Positions 24,615 through 32,761 of a stretch of DNA of 64,000 bases are shown piece by piece. A model generated the notes under the pieces. It ran no database searches. It had not been told where the DNA came from and saw only the letters and a list, made by a program, of their open reading frames with translations. Made by a program: the position numbers and the translations under genes. The DNA comes from Paludibacteraceae bacterium (GTDB lineage: Bacteria > Bacteroidota > Bacteroidia > Bacteroidales > Paludibacteraceae). The stretch lies in contig JAFSTO010000039.1 of NCBI GenBank assembly GCA_017450435.1, positions 26,330 through 90,329 of the forward strand, in the 5' to 3' direction. How positions within the stretch are numbered: the stretch's first letter is position 1; every line of letters starts with the position of its first letter.

Positions 24615-25160
24615 ATGAAAAAAACAACAATACAAGAGATGAACCGCCTGACGGCAGAGCAGTACCTTGCTGTCAGAAAGACGCCGCTTACCATAGTTCT
24701 GGATAATGTGCGCTCAATGCATAACGTAGGGTCAGTGTTTCGGACAGCCGATGCCTTTCGCTCAGAAGAGATACTGCTGTGCGGCATCACCGCCGGTCCT
24801 GAGCACGACGAAGTTCACAAGACGGCACTGGGTGCCGAGCATACCGTTGCAAGCCGACATTTTGACAAAACAATAGACGCAGTCAAAGAGCTGCACCACA
24901 AAGGATATATCGTTTATGCGGTAGAGCAGGCGCATGGCAGCACAAAGCCCGAACACGTAAAGATTGACCCGACAAAGAAATATGCCATTGTCCTCGGGCA
25001 TGAAGTTTTCGGTGTTGACCAAGCAATAGTGGACGCTGCAGACGGGTGCATCGAGATTCCGCAATATGGCACCAAACACTCGCTAAACGTCAGTGTCACG
25101 GCAGGAATTGTCATTTATGAGCTGTCAAAACAGCTTATTGGCACAGATTTTGCAAGATAA
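24615..25160 (+). CDS. SpoU/TrmH-family RNA 2'-O-methyltransferase
   Basis: Methylates a ribose 2'-OH in tRNA or rRNA using S-adenosylmethionine, through a knotted SPOUT fold. The 181-residue protein shows all three family motifs: motif 1 LDNVRSMHNVGSVFRTADAF (about 33-52), motif 2 IVLGHEVFGVD, and motif 3 HSLNVSVTAGIVIYEL, which forms the knot. There is no extra RNA-binding domain, as in the minimal TrmH/TrmL subfamily; the target nucleotide cannot be assigned. Start at 24615 because the longer frame begins inside the promoter. An FKBP gene follows after 45 bp. Confidence 0.88.
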   Translation: MKKTTIQEMNRLTAEQYLAVRKTPLTIVLDNVRSMHNVGSVFRTADAFRSEEILLCGITAGPEHDEVHKTALGAEHTVASRHFDKTIDAVKELHHKGYIVYAVEQAHGSTKPEHVKIDPTKKYAIVLGHEVFGVDQAIVDAADGCIEIPQYGTKHSLNVSVTAGIVIYELSKQLIGTDFAR

Positions 25161-25205
25161 TGTGTGGCGTATTAATAAAGTTAACAAATCACCACATAAT
25201 AAAAC

Positions 25206-25790
25206 ATGGATAAAATCAGCTATGCATTAGGTCTGTCATTAGGGCAGAACATGAAGAGTTCGGGAGTCAAAAGTCTCGAATACAATGATTTGGTATCAGG
25301 AATAAGAACTATCATGGAAGGCAGCAAGCCGGCTATAGGTTTTGACGAAGCACAGCGCGTGCTGGATGCCTTTTTCACCGAGCTGGAGCAGAAAGCAGCT
25401 GGTGCTGCCAAAGAGGCCGGAGAACATTTTCTGGCAGAGAACGCCAAAAGAGCCGGCGTTAAAACCACCGGCAGCGGTCTGCAATACGAGGTGATAGAAG
25501 CCACTATCGGTCAGAAACCAAAAGCCACCGACACCGTGCGTGTTCACTACGAAGGCACGCTGCCTGACGGAACGGTGTTTGACTCAAGTTACAAACGCGG
25601 TGAGCCTATCTCATTCGGACTGAACCAAGTAATCAAGGGCTGGACAGAAGGCCTGCAGCTCATGTCAGTCGGCTCGAAATACAAACTATATATTCCGTAT
25701 CACCTCGGCTACGGCGAACGTGGTGCAGGAGCGTCTATTCCGCCCTACTCTGCGTTAGTATTTACAGTAGAACTGCTCGGCATAGAGTAA
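25206..25790 (+). CDS. fklB: FKBP-type peptidyl-prolyl isomerase (FklB/Mip-like)
   Basis: A 194-residue prolyl isomerase. Residues 1-80 form the alpha-helical FKBP_N dimerisation domain (MDKISYALGLSLGQNMKSSG), and residues 95-194 the catalytic FKBP domain with the active-site pattern VHYEGTLPDGTVFDSS, VIKGWTEGL and YGERGAG-IPPYSAL. No signal peptide is visible, so it may be cytoplasmic. Its catalytic domain is very similar to that of the next gene, so the two look like a tandem duplication. Confidence 0.92.
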   Translation: MDKISYALGLSLGQNMKSSGVKSLEYNDLVSGIRTIMEGSKPAIGFDEAQRVLDAFFTELEQKAAGAAKEAGEHFLAENAKRAGVKTTGSGLQYEVIEATIGQKPKATDTVRVHYEGTLPDGTVFDSSYKRGEPISFGLNQVIKGWTEGLQLMSVGSKYKLYIPYHLGYGERGAGASIPPYSALVFTVELLGIE

Positions 25791-25839
25791 CAGAATAGTA
25801 AAAAACAAATCAGACGATAACTTAAATATTCTAAAATAA

Positions 25840-27099
25840 ATGAAAAAGACTTCAATTTTAGTATTGGCTTCCATAGCCATGGTGGCATGCGGCAATAGTT
25901 ATAATGCCAAGATGCCGGCTCTTTCCAACACCAACGACTCCGTTAACTACGCTCTTGGTTTAGTGAATGGTGCACAGATTCGTATGCAGCAGTTGTCCAC
26001 AGCCGATGAGAAAGCGACAGACATTGCTGTAACCGAGTTTATTGATGCCCTTCAGCGCGGCTGGGACGGCAAGGTAGAGGAACTGAGCAGAGCAGCCGAA
26101 GTAGGTCGTAACATAGGCGGTGCAATCAAGGCATCTGAAGAAAAAGGGTTGGCAGACAACCCTGCATGGACATTGGACGAGAAAGTGTTCTTCCAAGGTC
26201 TTGTTAACGGCTTATACCAAGACACCACAGTGATGCCGATAGACGCTGCCCGCGAATATTTCCAAACAGCGTATCAAGGTGTACCGAGCGACGAAACTCC
26301 TGAGCGCGGCAAAACAGTAAAAGCCAAGTGTGGAGACAAGGTAAAGACCATTGAACTCAAGAACTTCCAAGACTCCATCAACTACGCTTTCGGTTACCTC
26401 AACGGCAACGAGATTGGTCGTTATGTACTTGCAGCCGATAGCGACGGCACACAGCACAAGGAGTTTATACAGGCAGTCAACCACGCTGTAAGCTCACGCG
26501 CCAAATATCCCCAACTTGAGCAGATGGGCGAAAACATCGGCAAGACCATCAAACAGCAATCGGCAGAAGGTCTTATCGGAGTGCCGGAACTGACCACTGA
26601 CATTGAGCTTATCAAACAAGGATTCATCAATGGCATGAAGGAGTTCGGCGAGTGGGAGACCATGGAAGCCGGTCAGTACATTCAAGACGCAATTGACAAC
26701 ATCAAATACGGCAACGTCAAGTCAGAGGGCGAGGCATTCCTTGAGGCCAACAAACTCAAAGACGGCATTGTTGTAACCGAGTCCGGTCTGCAATACGAGG
26801 TGTTAAAGGAAGGTAAAGGTCCTAAACCTTCAGCCACCGACAGAGTGAAAGTTCACTACCATGGCACCCTGATTGACGGCACCGTATTCGACTCATCTGT
26901 TGAGCGCGGCGAGCCCATCACCTTCGGTTTGAACCAAGTAATCAAAGGCTGGACTGAGGGTGTACAACTGATGCCTGTCGGCTCGAAATATCGCTTCTTT
27001 ATACCTCAGGAGTTGGGCTATGGCGGCCGTGAGGCCGGCAAGATTCCGCCGTACTCGACACTGATTTTCGAAGTTGAACTATTAGGAATAGAGAAGTAA
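25840..27099 (+). CDS. FKBP-type isomerase lipoprotein with two FKBP_N domains
   Basis: A 419-residue prolyl isomerase with a lipoprotein-like signal (MKKTSILVLASIAMVACGNS, Cys17 as the candidate acylated residue). Two copies of the helical FKBP_N dimerisation domain are visible: SVNYALGLVNGAQIR near 35 and SINYAFGYLNGNEIG near 180. One catalytic FKBP domain closes the protein (KVHYHGTLIDGTVFDSS, VIKGWTEGV, YGGREAGKIPPYSTL). Usual Mip-type proteins have one FKBP_N domain and about 200-260 residues, so this has an internal duplication. Likely anchored in the envelope as a folding factor. It follows the other FKBP by 49 bp. Confidence 0.88.
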   Translation: MKKTSILVLASIAMVACGNSYNAKMPALSNTNDSVNYALGLVNGAQIRMQQLSTADEKATDIAVTEFIDALQRGWDGKVEELSRAAEVGRNIGGAIKASEEKGLADNPAWTLDEKVFFQGLVNGLYQDTTVMPIDAAREYFQTAYQGVPSDETPERGKTVKAKCGDKVKTIELKNFQDSINYAFGYLNGNEIGRYVLAADSDGTQHKEFIQAVNHAVSSRAKYPQLEQMGENIGKTIKQQSAEGLIGVPELTTDIELIKQGFINGMKEFGEWETMEAGQYIQDAIDNIKYGNVKSEGEAFLEANKLKDGIVVTESGLQYEVLKEGKGPKPSATDRVKVHYHGTLIDGTVFDSSVERGEPITFGLNQVIKGWTEGVQLMPVGSKYRFFIPQELGYGGREAGKIPPYSTLIFEVELLGIEK

Positions 27100-27103
27100 C
27101 ACA

Positions 27104-28618
27104 GTGGGAATTATAGCCAGACAAAGCATACGCGGTACTATTGTCACCTACATAGGGGTCTTTGTCGGCTTCCTAACAACTTTTTTCGTGCTAACCCGTT
27201 TCCTCACCACCGAGGAAATAGGGTTAGCACGTGTTTTGATAGACACCGCCACACTCTTTATCGGACTCGCCCAACTCGGCACCTCTTCATCCATAATACG
27301 CTTCTTCCCGTACTTCAAGGACAATGGACAACAGGCTTCAAGTAAGTCACCGGCATCGCATAACGGTTTTTTCTTTTGGACCGTTGTTATTCCTTTTGTC
27401 GGGTTTCTTCTGTTCACGCTATTATATTGGGCGCTGCACGTACCTCTGCAAAACCTGTTTGAGGAGAAGTCGCCACTCTTTGTGGACTACTATTACGCAG
27501 TGTTGCCACTGGCGTTCTTCATGCTCTATCAAACGATATTCGAGACCAACGCCAACGTACTGATGCGCATTGTGGTGCCACGAATGGTACGGGAACTATG
27601 GTTACGGATATTTCTGCTCATTACCTACCTGCTATATGCCTTTCGTTTCGTGTCATTAGACGGGTTGGTTATTCTCCTATGCAGCAGTTACGGGTTGGCT
27701 GCTCTATGCAACATTGTTTATCTGTTTGCAGAAGGACACATCTCCCTTAGTCCGGACTTCAAATATATTGACCGTCATCTTGCACGTCGTTACCTGCTAT
27801 ATACCCTCTTCCAGATAACTGCAGCTATAGTGACAGTCATTACCCCCACGTTGTCATCATTCTTCATCACTGCCCAAATGGGCCTCAACTACACCGGCAT
27901 CTATGCCATCGCCACATACATAGCCACCATGGTAAGCGTCCCCAACCGCAGCCTTAACGCTATCTCTAACCCACAATTGGCACAATGTATCAAAGATGCG
28001 GACAACGCATCGTTGCAATACCTGCTTCGTCAGATAAGCAACAACTCCCTACTTATCGGTGGATTCATACTATGTCTTATTTGGACAAATATTGACTTTA
28101 TATTCACCATACTTCCCAATGGTGGCAGTTTTGCAGAGGGTAGAGAGGTGGTCCTGTTTCTTGGATTGGCACAACTGCTTATTGCTACATTCACCTCTCT
28201 TGTATCAGTACTCAATTACTCGCGATATTACTATCTGTCGCTTGTGTTTTCCCTCTTGCTGACCACTCTTTCCGTTTTTCTCAACAACAGTCTCATACCA
28301 CGCTATGGCATGAATGGTGCCGCAGCTGCCAATCTAATCAGCTACGCAGTGTATTATATCATTCTATGCATCAGCATTATAGGACTATGCAAGGCATCGC
28401 CTTTTTCTCTTTCACAACTAAAGACGACTATCCTGCTTTGTATGCTGTTTATACTATGCTTTGGTATTGACTATTTCCTGCCCGACACATCCATATACAT
28501 AGTAACAATAGCCAAGCTTGCATTGTGGTGCATTGCCGCAATATTGGCATATTTGTTAAGAGTATCACCGGAAATGAACACTATCATTTCTGATTTTTTC
28601 AACCGTAAAACAAAATAA
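27104..28618 (+). CDS. Polysaccharide flippase (Wzx/MATE-like, oligosaccharide exporter)
   Basis: A 504-residue inner-membrane protein with about 14 helices. The N-terminus (MGIIARQSIRGTIVTYIGVF) and the following LTRFLTTEEIGLARVLID match the polysaccharide biosynthesis/MVF-like transporter family, which flips lipid-linked oligosaccharides across the membrane. The start is GTG 27104, only 4 bp after the FKBP stop, so it is likely cotranscribed. A stand-alone flippase with one glycosyltransferase after it is small for an O-antigen locus, so its substrate may be encoded elsewhere. No promoter lies directly upstream. Confidence 0.82.
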   Translation: MGIIARQSIRGTIVTYIGVFVGFLTTFFVLTRFLTTEEIGLARVLIDTATLFIGLAQLGTSSSIIRFFPYFKDNGQQASSKSPASHNGFFFWTVVIPFVGFLLFTLLYWALHVPLQNLFEEKSPLFVDYYYAVLPLAFFMLYQTIFETNANVLMRIVVPRMVRELWLRIFLLITYLLYAFRFVSLDGLVILLCSSYGLAALCNIVYLFAEGHISLSPDFKYIDRHLARRYLLYTLFQITAAIVTVITPTLSSFFITAQMGLNYTGIYAIATYIATMVSVPNRSLNAISNPQLAQCIKDADNASLQYLLRQISNNSLLIGGFILCLIWTNIDFIFTILPNGGSFAEGREVVLFLGLAQLLIATFTSLVSVLNYSRYYYLSLVFSLLLTTLSVFLNNSLIPRYGMNGAAAANLISYAVYYIILCISIIGLCKASPFSLSQLKTTILLCMLFILCFGIDYFLPDTSIYIVTIAKLALWCIAAILAYLLRVSPEMNTIISDFFNRKTK

Positions 28619-28653
28619 TCAACGATAAAGAACAATTTTTCAGACTTATGGGA

Positions 28654-28685
28654 CTTGCATAGCTTTCGCAAAATAACTACCTTTG
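28654..28685 (+). promoter_or_regulatory. Promoter of the GT4 glycosyltransferase gene
   Basis: CTTG (28654-28657), 20 bp, TACCTTTG (28678-28685). The ATG at 28702 is 16 bases beyond the box. Confidence 0.65.
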
Positions 28686-28701
28686 CAAAAAATACGTAAG
28701 A

Positions 28702-29868
28702 ATGAAAATTCTGTTTGTCATTGACACCTACGATACCAGTAATAACGGCACAAGTATCTCCGCTCAACGTTTTGCGGCAGAGCTGCGTACACGTGGTCAT
28801 GAAGTGATGATTCTGACGACCGGCGAGCCCGGAGAACACCGTTTCAACGTACCCAATTTTCGAATGCCGCTTTTCCAGCCACTGATGGACAAGCACGATT
28901 TTGACTTCGCCAAGTTCTGGGGTGAAGAGGCTGTCAGTACCATACGTAAAGCAGTTGATTGGTCTGACATCGTTCACTGCTTTTTACCCTTTGCCCTTGA
29001 GACCACTGCGCAACGCTATTCAAAACGTATCGGTAAACCGTGCACCGGTGCTTTTCACATACAGCCTGAGAACATGACCTCATCAGTCGGATTAGGCAAG
29101 GTTGAATGGGTCACTGAAGTATTCTACAAGCAGTTTCGGCAGAATATGTACAACGGTTTTCGCCACATTCACTGCCCTTCACAATTTATGGCAGACATGA
29201 TAAAAGAGCGCGGCTACACTGCCAAACTGCATGTTATCTCCAACGGCATACAAGACGAGTTTATCAAGGCCGGTCACCGCAACATGGAGATGGGACGGCC
29301 CCCCAAAGCAGCAGAATATGAAGGAAAAAAACTGATTATAATGGTAGGACGATTGTCCGGTGAGAAGCGTCAGGATGTATTAATCAATGCCGTGCCTTAC
29401 TCCAAGTATGCCGATGATATCCAGCTTGTTTTTGCAGGCAGAGGTCCTAAATACGACGAGTACGTAAAACTCGGCAGTGAACTGAAGAATCCTCCACAGT
29501 TTGTGTATAAGACCCGCGACGAATTGATAGACCTGCTCTCGCAGGCGGACTTATATGTACATGCCAGCGATATGGAAAGCGAGGCTATCAGTTGTATTGA
29601 AGCCTTCGCCACCGGTCTGGTTCCCGTCATTGCCAACTCTGAACTCAGCGCCACACCGCAGTTTGCGCTTGACGGCAGGTCACTCTTCCTACCCGGCAAT
29701 CCAAAGGACCTCGCACGAGCCATCGACTATTGGCTTGACCACAACACCGAGAGGGCTTACGTGGCTGAGCTTTATAGGAAAGCAGCAAAAAGATATTCGC
29801 TGAAAAACTCCGTAACACTATTTGAACAAATGCTACAAGAAGAAATAGATGATTGCAAGAAAGCTTGA
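28702..29868 (+). CDS. Glycosyltransferase family 4 (GT-B fold)
   Basis: A 388-residue retaining glycosyltransferase. The N-terminal Rossmann half begins KILFVIDTYDTSNNGTSISA with the G-T-S-I-S acceptor loop. The C-terminal donor half carries IMVGRLSGEKRQDVL (near 213-227), VFAGRGPKYDE and the E-x7-E nucleotide-sugar motif in SDMESEAISCIEAFATG (near 287-303). The pattern is closest to enzymes that glycosylate diacylglycerol or other acceptor lipids (TDTYxPxxNG start), so a membrane glycolipid role is plausible but unproven. Its stop overlaps the next gene by 20 bp. Confidence 0.85.
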   Translation: MKILFVIDTYDTSNNGTSISAQRFAAELRTRGHEVMILTTGEPGEHRFNVPNFRMPLFQPLMDKHDFDFAKFWGEEAVSTIRKAVDWSDIVHCFLPFALETTAQRYSKRIGKPCTGAFHIQPENMTSSVGLGKVEWVTEVFYKQFRQNMYNGFRHIHCPSQFMADMIKERGYTAKLHVISNGIQDEFIKAGHRNMEMGRPPKAAEYEGKKLIIMVGRLSGEKRQDVLINAVPYSKYADDIQLVFAGRGPKYDEYVKLGSELKNPPQFVYKTRDELIDLLSQADLYVHASDMESEAISCIEAFATGLVPVIANSELSATPQFALDGRSLFLPGNPKDLARAIDYWLDHNTERAYVAELYRKAAKRYSLKNSVTLFEQMLQEEIDDCKKA

Positions 29869-30976
29869 AAAAACGATAATTGCTGTACTGTTTGTTGTAA
29901 TGAATGTTCAAGCGCAAGACATTACCTCACCCATTATTCATCCGGACGGTTCTGTAACGTTTCTTTACTATAATCCAGACGCCAAAAACGTAAAAGTCGT
30001 TAGCGATTGCCTTCGCCGTCGTCCCGACCATAGCGCTTTTGGAGAGAAGACGCGCACAGAGAAGATGACTTGCGACAGCTTGGGAATATGGTCGCTCACC
30101 ACCCGTCCGCTATTGCCCGAAGTCTATTCCTACAACTACATTGTTGACGGCACCCAAATACCCGATCCCTCTAACGCGGATTCAGCATACGTTCTTCTTC
30201 ACAAAGTAAGTCACTTTGCCATAGGCGGCACCGAGCGCACTAATCTCTACCTTCCGGCTCCGGCAGATAAGCGCGGGCACATCGACTCACTCTCCTACTA
30301 CAGCGAGCAGCAGGGTATAACCCGCCGGCTGCTTGTATATGTGCCTAACGGCTGTAATGAGCACACAAAGTTACCTGTACTTTTTCTTCTGCATGGTGTA
30401 AGCGGTGATGAACTGAGTTGGTTAGAACATGGTAAGGCTACCTGTATCCTTGACAACCTCACGGCACAAGGCAAGATTCCGCCGATGCTGGTTGTTATGC
30501 CGGACTGCAACGTGGTTAGAAAAATCATGCGCGGCAAACGCACCAATATCCTGCGCAACATGTTCAACTACCCTGCCCTATGCAGGGGGGAGTTTGAGCG
30601 CGACTTCCATGAGTTGGAAGACTTTGTTGCCTCACGCTACAACATTTCTCCCCTTCGTCAAGACCACGCCATAGCCGGTTTGAGCTCCGGAGCACGCCAG
30701 GCGGCAAACATTGCCAAACTGCAGCCTGACACTTTTGCAACCGTAGCGTTGTTCTGCCCGGTGGTACATCGCAGGCAGATACCTGACAGCAGCGACTCTG
30801 TCTATCAAGTGTATGTCGGGACCGACGACATGTTCTACAACAACGGAAAAAACTGCTATCGCCGACTGAAAAAAAACGGCGTCAACTGCACGCTGTATGA
30901 GACCCAAGGCGGTCATACATGGCGCAGTTGGCGCGAGTTTCTAACGGTGTTTCTACCTACTTTATTTTCAGAATAA
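29849..30976 (+). CDS. Secreted carbohydrate esterase (CE1/esterase D-like) with CBM48-type N-domain
   Basis: A 375-residue exported esterase. The signal peptide ends near VQA-QD (residues 23-24). Residues 25-115 form an immunoglobulin-like domain of the glycoside-hydrolase/esterase N-set type (VTFLYYNPDAKNVKVVSD, NYIVDGTQIPDPSN). The alpha/beta-hydrolase domain follows with LLHGVSGDE, nucleophile Ser279 in GLSSG (277-281), Asp in YVGTDD and His in GGHTW. Feruloyl or acetyl esters of polysaccharide are typical substrates of the family. It overlaps the glycosyltransferase gene by 20 bp, so the genes are cotranscribed, although that context does not fix a substrate. Confidence 0.8.
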   Translation: MIARKLEKTIIAVLFVVMNVQAQDITSPIIHPDGSVTFLYYNPDAKNVKVVSDCLRRRPDHSAFGEKTRTEKMTCDSLGIWSLTTRPLLPEVYSYNYIVDGTQIPDPSNADSAYVLLHKVSHFAIGGTERTNLYLPAPADKRGHIDSLSYYSEQQGITRRLLVYVPNGCNEHTKLPVLFLLHGVSGDELSWLEHGKATCILDNLTAQGKIPPMLVVMPDCNVVRKIMRGKRTNILRNMFNYPALCRGEFERDFHELEDFVASRYNISPLRQDHAIAGLSSGARQAANIAKLQPDTFATVALFCPVVHRRQIPDSSDSVYQVYVGTDDMFYNNGKNCYRRLKKNGVNCTLYETQGGHTWRSWREFLTVFLPTLFSE

Positions 30977-30983
30977 AACCCGT

Positions 30984-31952
30984 TTATCTTCCTTCTATTT
31001 TCACCTCGTTATAACCTTCATGCTGCGGACCGACGGCAACATACTGCCATGAGAAATCAGTGCCTGCTGTAAGGATAGTGTAGAACGAGTTGTAGTAATG
31101 GTCCTGCATCTTGTCAAGACGAAGGTAGAGGACATTCTTAAATCGCGTGAGGTTGCGGTGATGGGAATGACCTTGCAGCACAAGTTCAACCCCGTATCTG
31201 CTAAAGAGGTCGGCAAGGTCATAGGTCTCCTCAAGAGCAAAATTGGACGTGTGTCCCTGCGACTGGTCTTTCTTCCACAGATGAGTATGTGTGAAGCATA
31301 CTATATGCCTGTAACCGGCCGTCCCTGCCTCTTGCAGCACCTTTTCCAGCCAAGCACGCTGCGCTGCACCTAACGTACCGTTTGACGAGTCAAGGCAGAT
31401 ATACATGTCTTGCAAACCGGAGGGGGTTTGTACTACGAAATAATAGGATGATGTATGCCAGTAGTCGCGATAAACATTCCATTGTCCGAAATATATATCA
31501 TGGTTACCCGGCGTACAATACACCTGACGTCCGGCAGCTCTGATACGGTCCACGTATGCCAGAAATTTAGGCTGATAACCTTTCCCGTTGATTAGGTCGC
31601 CCAAGCATAGGCAGAAAGGAGCCGCATCTGCGTCTTCAAGATATGCGCTGGTGAAAGTATCAAGGTTGATAGTAGTGTTATCGACATGAATATCCGTCAT
31701 TATATACACCCGATAGTTATCCTGCGCCACCAACACTGTATCAAAACCGTGAGTGCTATTATACTCCTGTGACTGCGCAAAACGCTCGTCTGAACCGGCT
31801 GACTCCGTATAGAACATACCCACCACATCAAGGCGGTTGCACGAACAGGTCAAGAGCACACCCCAAAAAAGCATGAATCGGACAATAGAGCGGACGTAAT
31901 CAATGCCACTTTGAACGCTATTTGAAGAAAATCTTTTCATGTCTGTTACCAT
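30984..31952 (-). CDS. Calcineurin-like metallophosphoesterase, putative lipoprotein
   Basis: A 322-residue exported phosphoesterase. The full set of metal motifs is visible: DIHVDN, GDLINGKG, PGNHDIYF, CFTHTHLW and GHSHHRN. A membrane segment (VRFMLFWGVLLTCSC) with a possible lipobox at LLTC precedes the catalytic domain, so the protein is likely envelope-anchored. The start may be ATG 31952 or 31940. The first residues are encoded by two TTTGAA sites spaced 11 bp apart (31910-31926), resembling the array at 43470. It ends 7 bp before the stop of the esterase gene and starts 6 bp after the stop of the next upstream gene, so it probably shares its transcript. Confidence 0.85.
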   Translation of the reverse strand: MVTDMKRFSSNSVQSGIDYVRSIVRFMLFWGVLLTCSCNRLDVVGMFYTESAGSDERFAQSQEYNSTHGFDTVLVAQDNYRVYIMTDIHVDNTTINLDTFTSAYLEDADAAPFCLCLGDLINGKGYQPKFLAYVDRIRAAGRQVYCTPGNHDIYFGQWNVYRDYWHTSSYYFVVQTPSGLQDMYICLDSSNGTLGAAQRAWLEKVLQEAGTAGYRHIVCFTHTHLWKKDQSQGHTSNFALEETYDLADLFSRYGVELVLQGHSHHRNLTRFKNVLYLRLDKMQDHYYNSFYTILTAGTDFSWQYVAVGPQHEGYNEVKIEGR

Positions 31953-31958
31953 TTCACA

Positions 31959-32714
31959 CTAAAACTTATACGCAAAACCCACCTTCACTTTCGCCCCATA
32001 GAACGATGCGTTAAGGTGGAACATCCCCGTAGGTTTGCACAACACCTCTGCCAGCAACCTAAAGTGCGAAGCTGCATTATACTCATATTCAAAGTTTGAA
32101 GAAGGCGGAAAATCATAGTACGCCCCGAGGAAGAATATAGGTTGCCACATGCGCTCATACTCCAGTTCAGTGTAATCGGAAACACCAAAATAGATATTCC
32201 ACCTCTCGCATAGCGGTCGCACATTTACCGATAGTCGATACAGCACATTCAGTGCATCAATAACGTATTCCTCTTCAGAATTCCACATTCGTCCGTAGTC
32301 TGCCCACATCTGGGTAAAACAGCCGACCTGCAAACTCACATAGTCCATTCGATAGCCGAGGCTGAGAGCACCCGCTGCATTATGCATTCTGTTGCGCTGG
32401 ACCGCCTTGTAAAGCACGCTTGCGTCAACGAACATTTCTCCCACAGGCACTGCAAACTTCGGCCTTAGAGTGGCAGAAGCAGTATAAACATTTGAGGACA
32501 AACCCTCAAAAGCGGCCTCCAACTCAACATTAGCATTCAGCGGCATATATGCCTTCAATTCACCACCTCCGAAATGTTGCCATGTAGTGTTGTAACCATA
32601 CGTGCCCAGCACCGACAGCGAATAAGGTCGGGCAGCACGGGTGGTTAAGACAAAGGCAACCACAAACGTGGTTGCCAAAGCGATATATCTTTTCAGTCGT
32701 ACCATAATCACCAT
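31959..32714 (-). CDS. Outer-membrane beta-barrel protein, function unknown
   Basis: A 251-residue protein with a signal peptide (LALATTFVVAFVLTTRA-like segment ending near residue 27) and about ten amphipathic strands ending in an aromatic residue (VKVGFAYKF), the usual barrel C-terminus. No named family is recognised. The start may be ATG 32714 or 32705. It lies between the metallophosphoesterase (6 bp) and the Ntn hydrolase (47 bp) on the same strand, so the three probably share a transcript from the promoter at 34368. Confidence 0.65.
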   Translation of the reverse strand: MVIMVRLKRYIALATTFVVAFVLTTRAARPYSLSVLGTYGYNTTWQHFGGGELKAYMPLNANVELEAAFEGLSSNVYTASATLRPKFAVPVGEMFVDASVLYKAVQRNRMHNAAGALSLGYRMDYVSLQVGCFTQMWADYGRMWNSEEEYVIDALNVLYRLSVNVRPLCERWNIYFGVSDYTELEYERMWQPIFFLGAYYDFPPSSNFEYEYNAASHFRLLAEVLCKPTGMFHLNASFYGAKVKVGFAYKF

Positions 32715-32761
32715 TATCTTTCTTCACACGCCATACTGCCAAGTATGGTTTCATCGTATCA

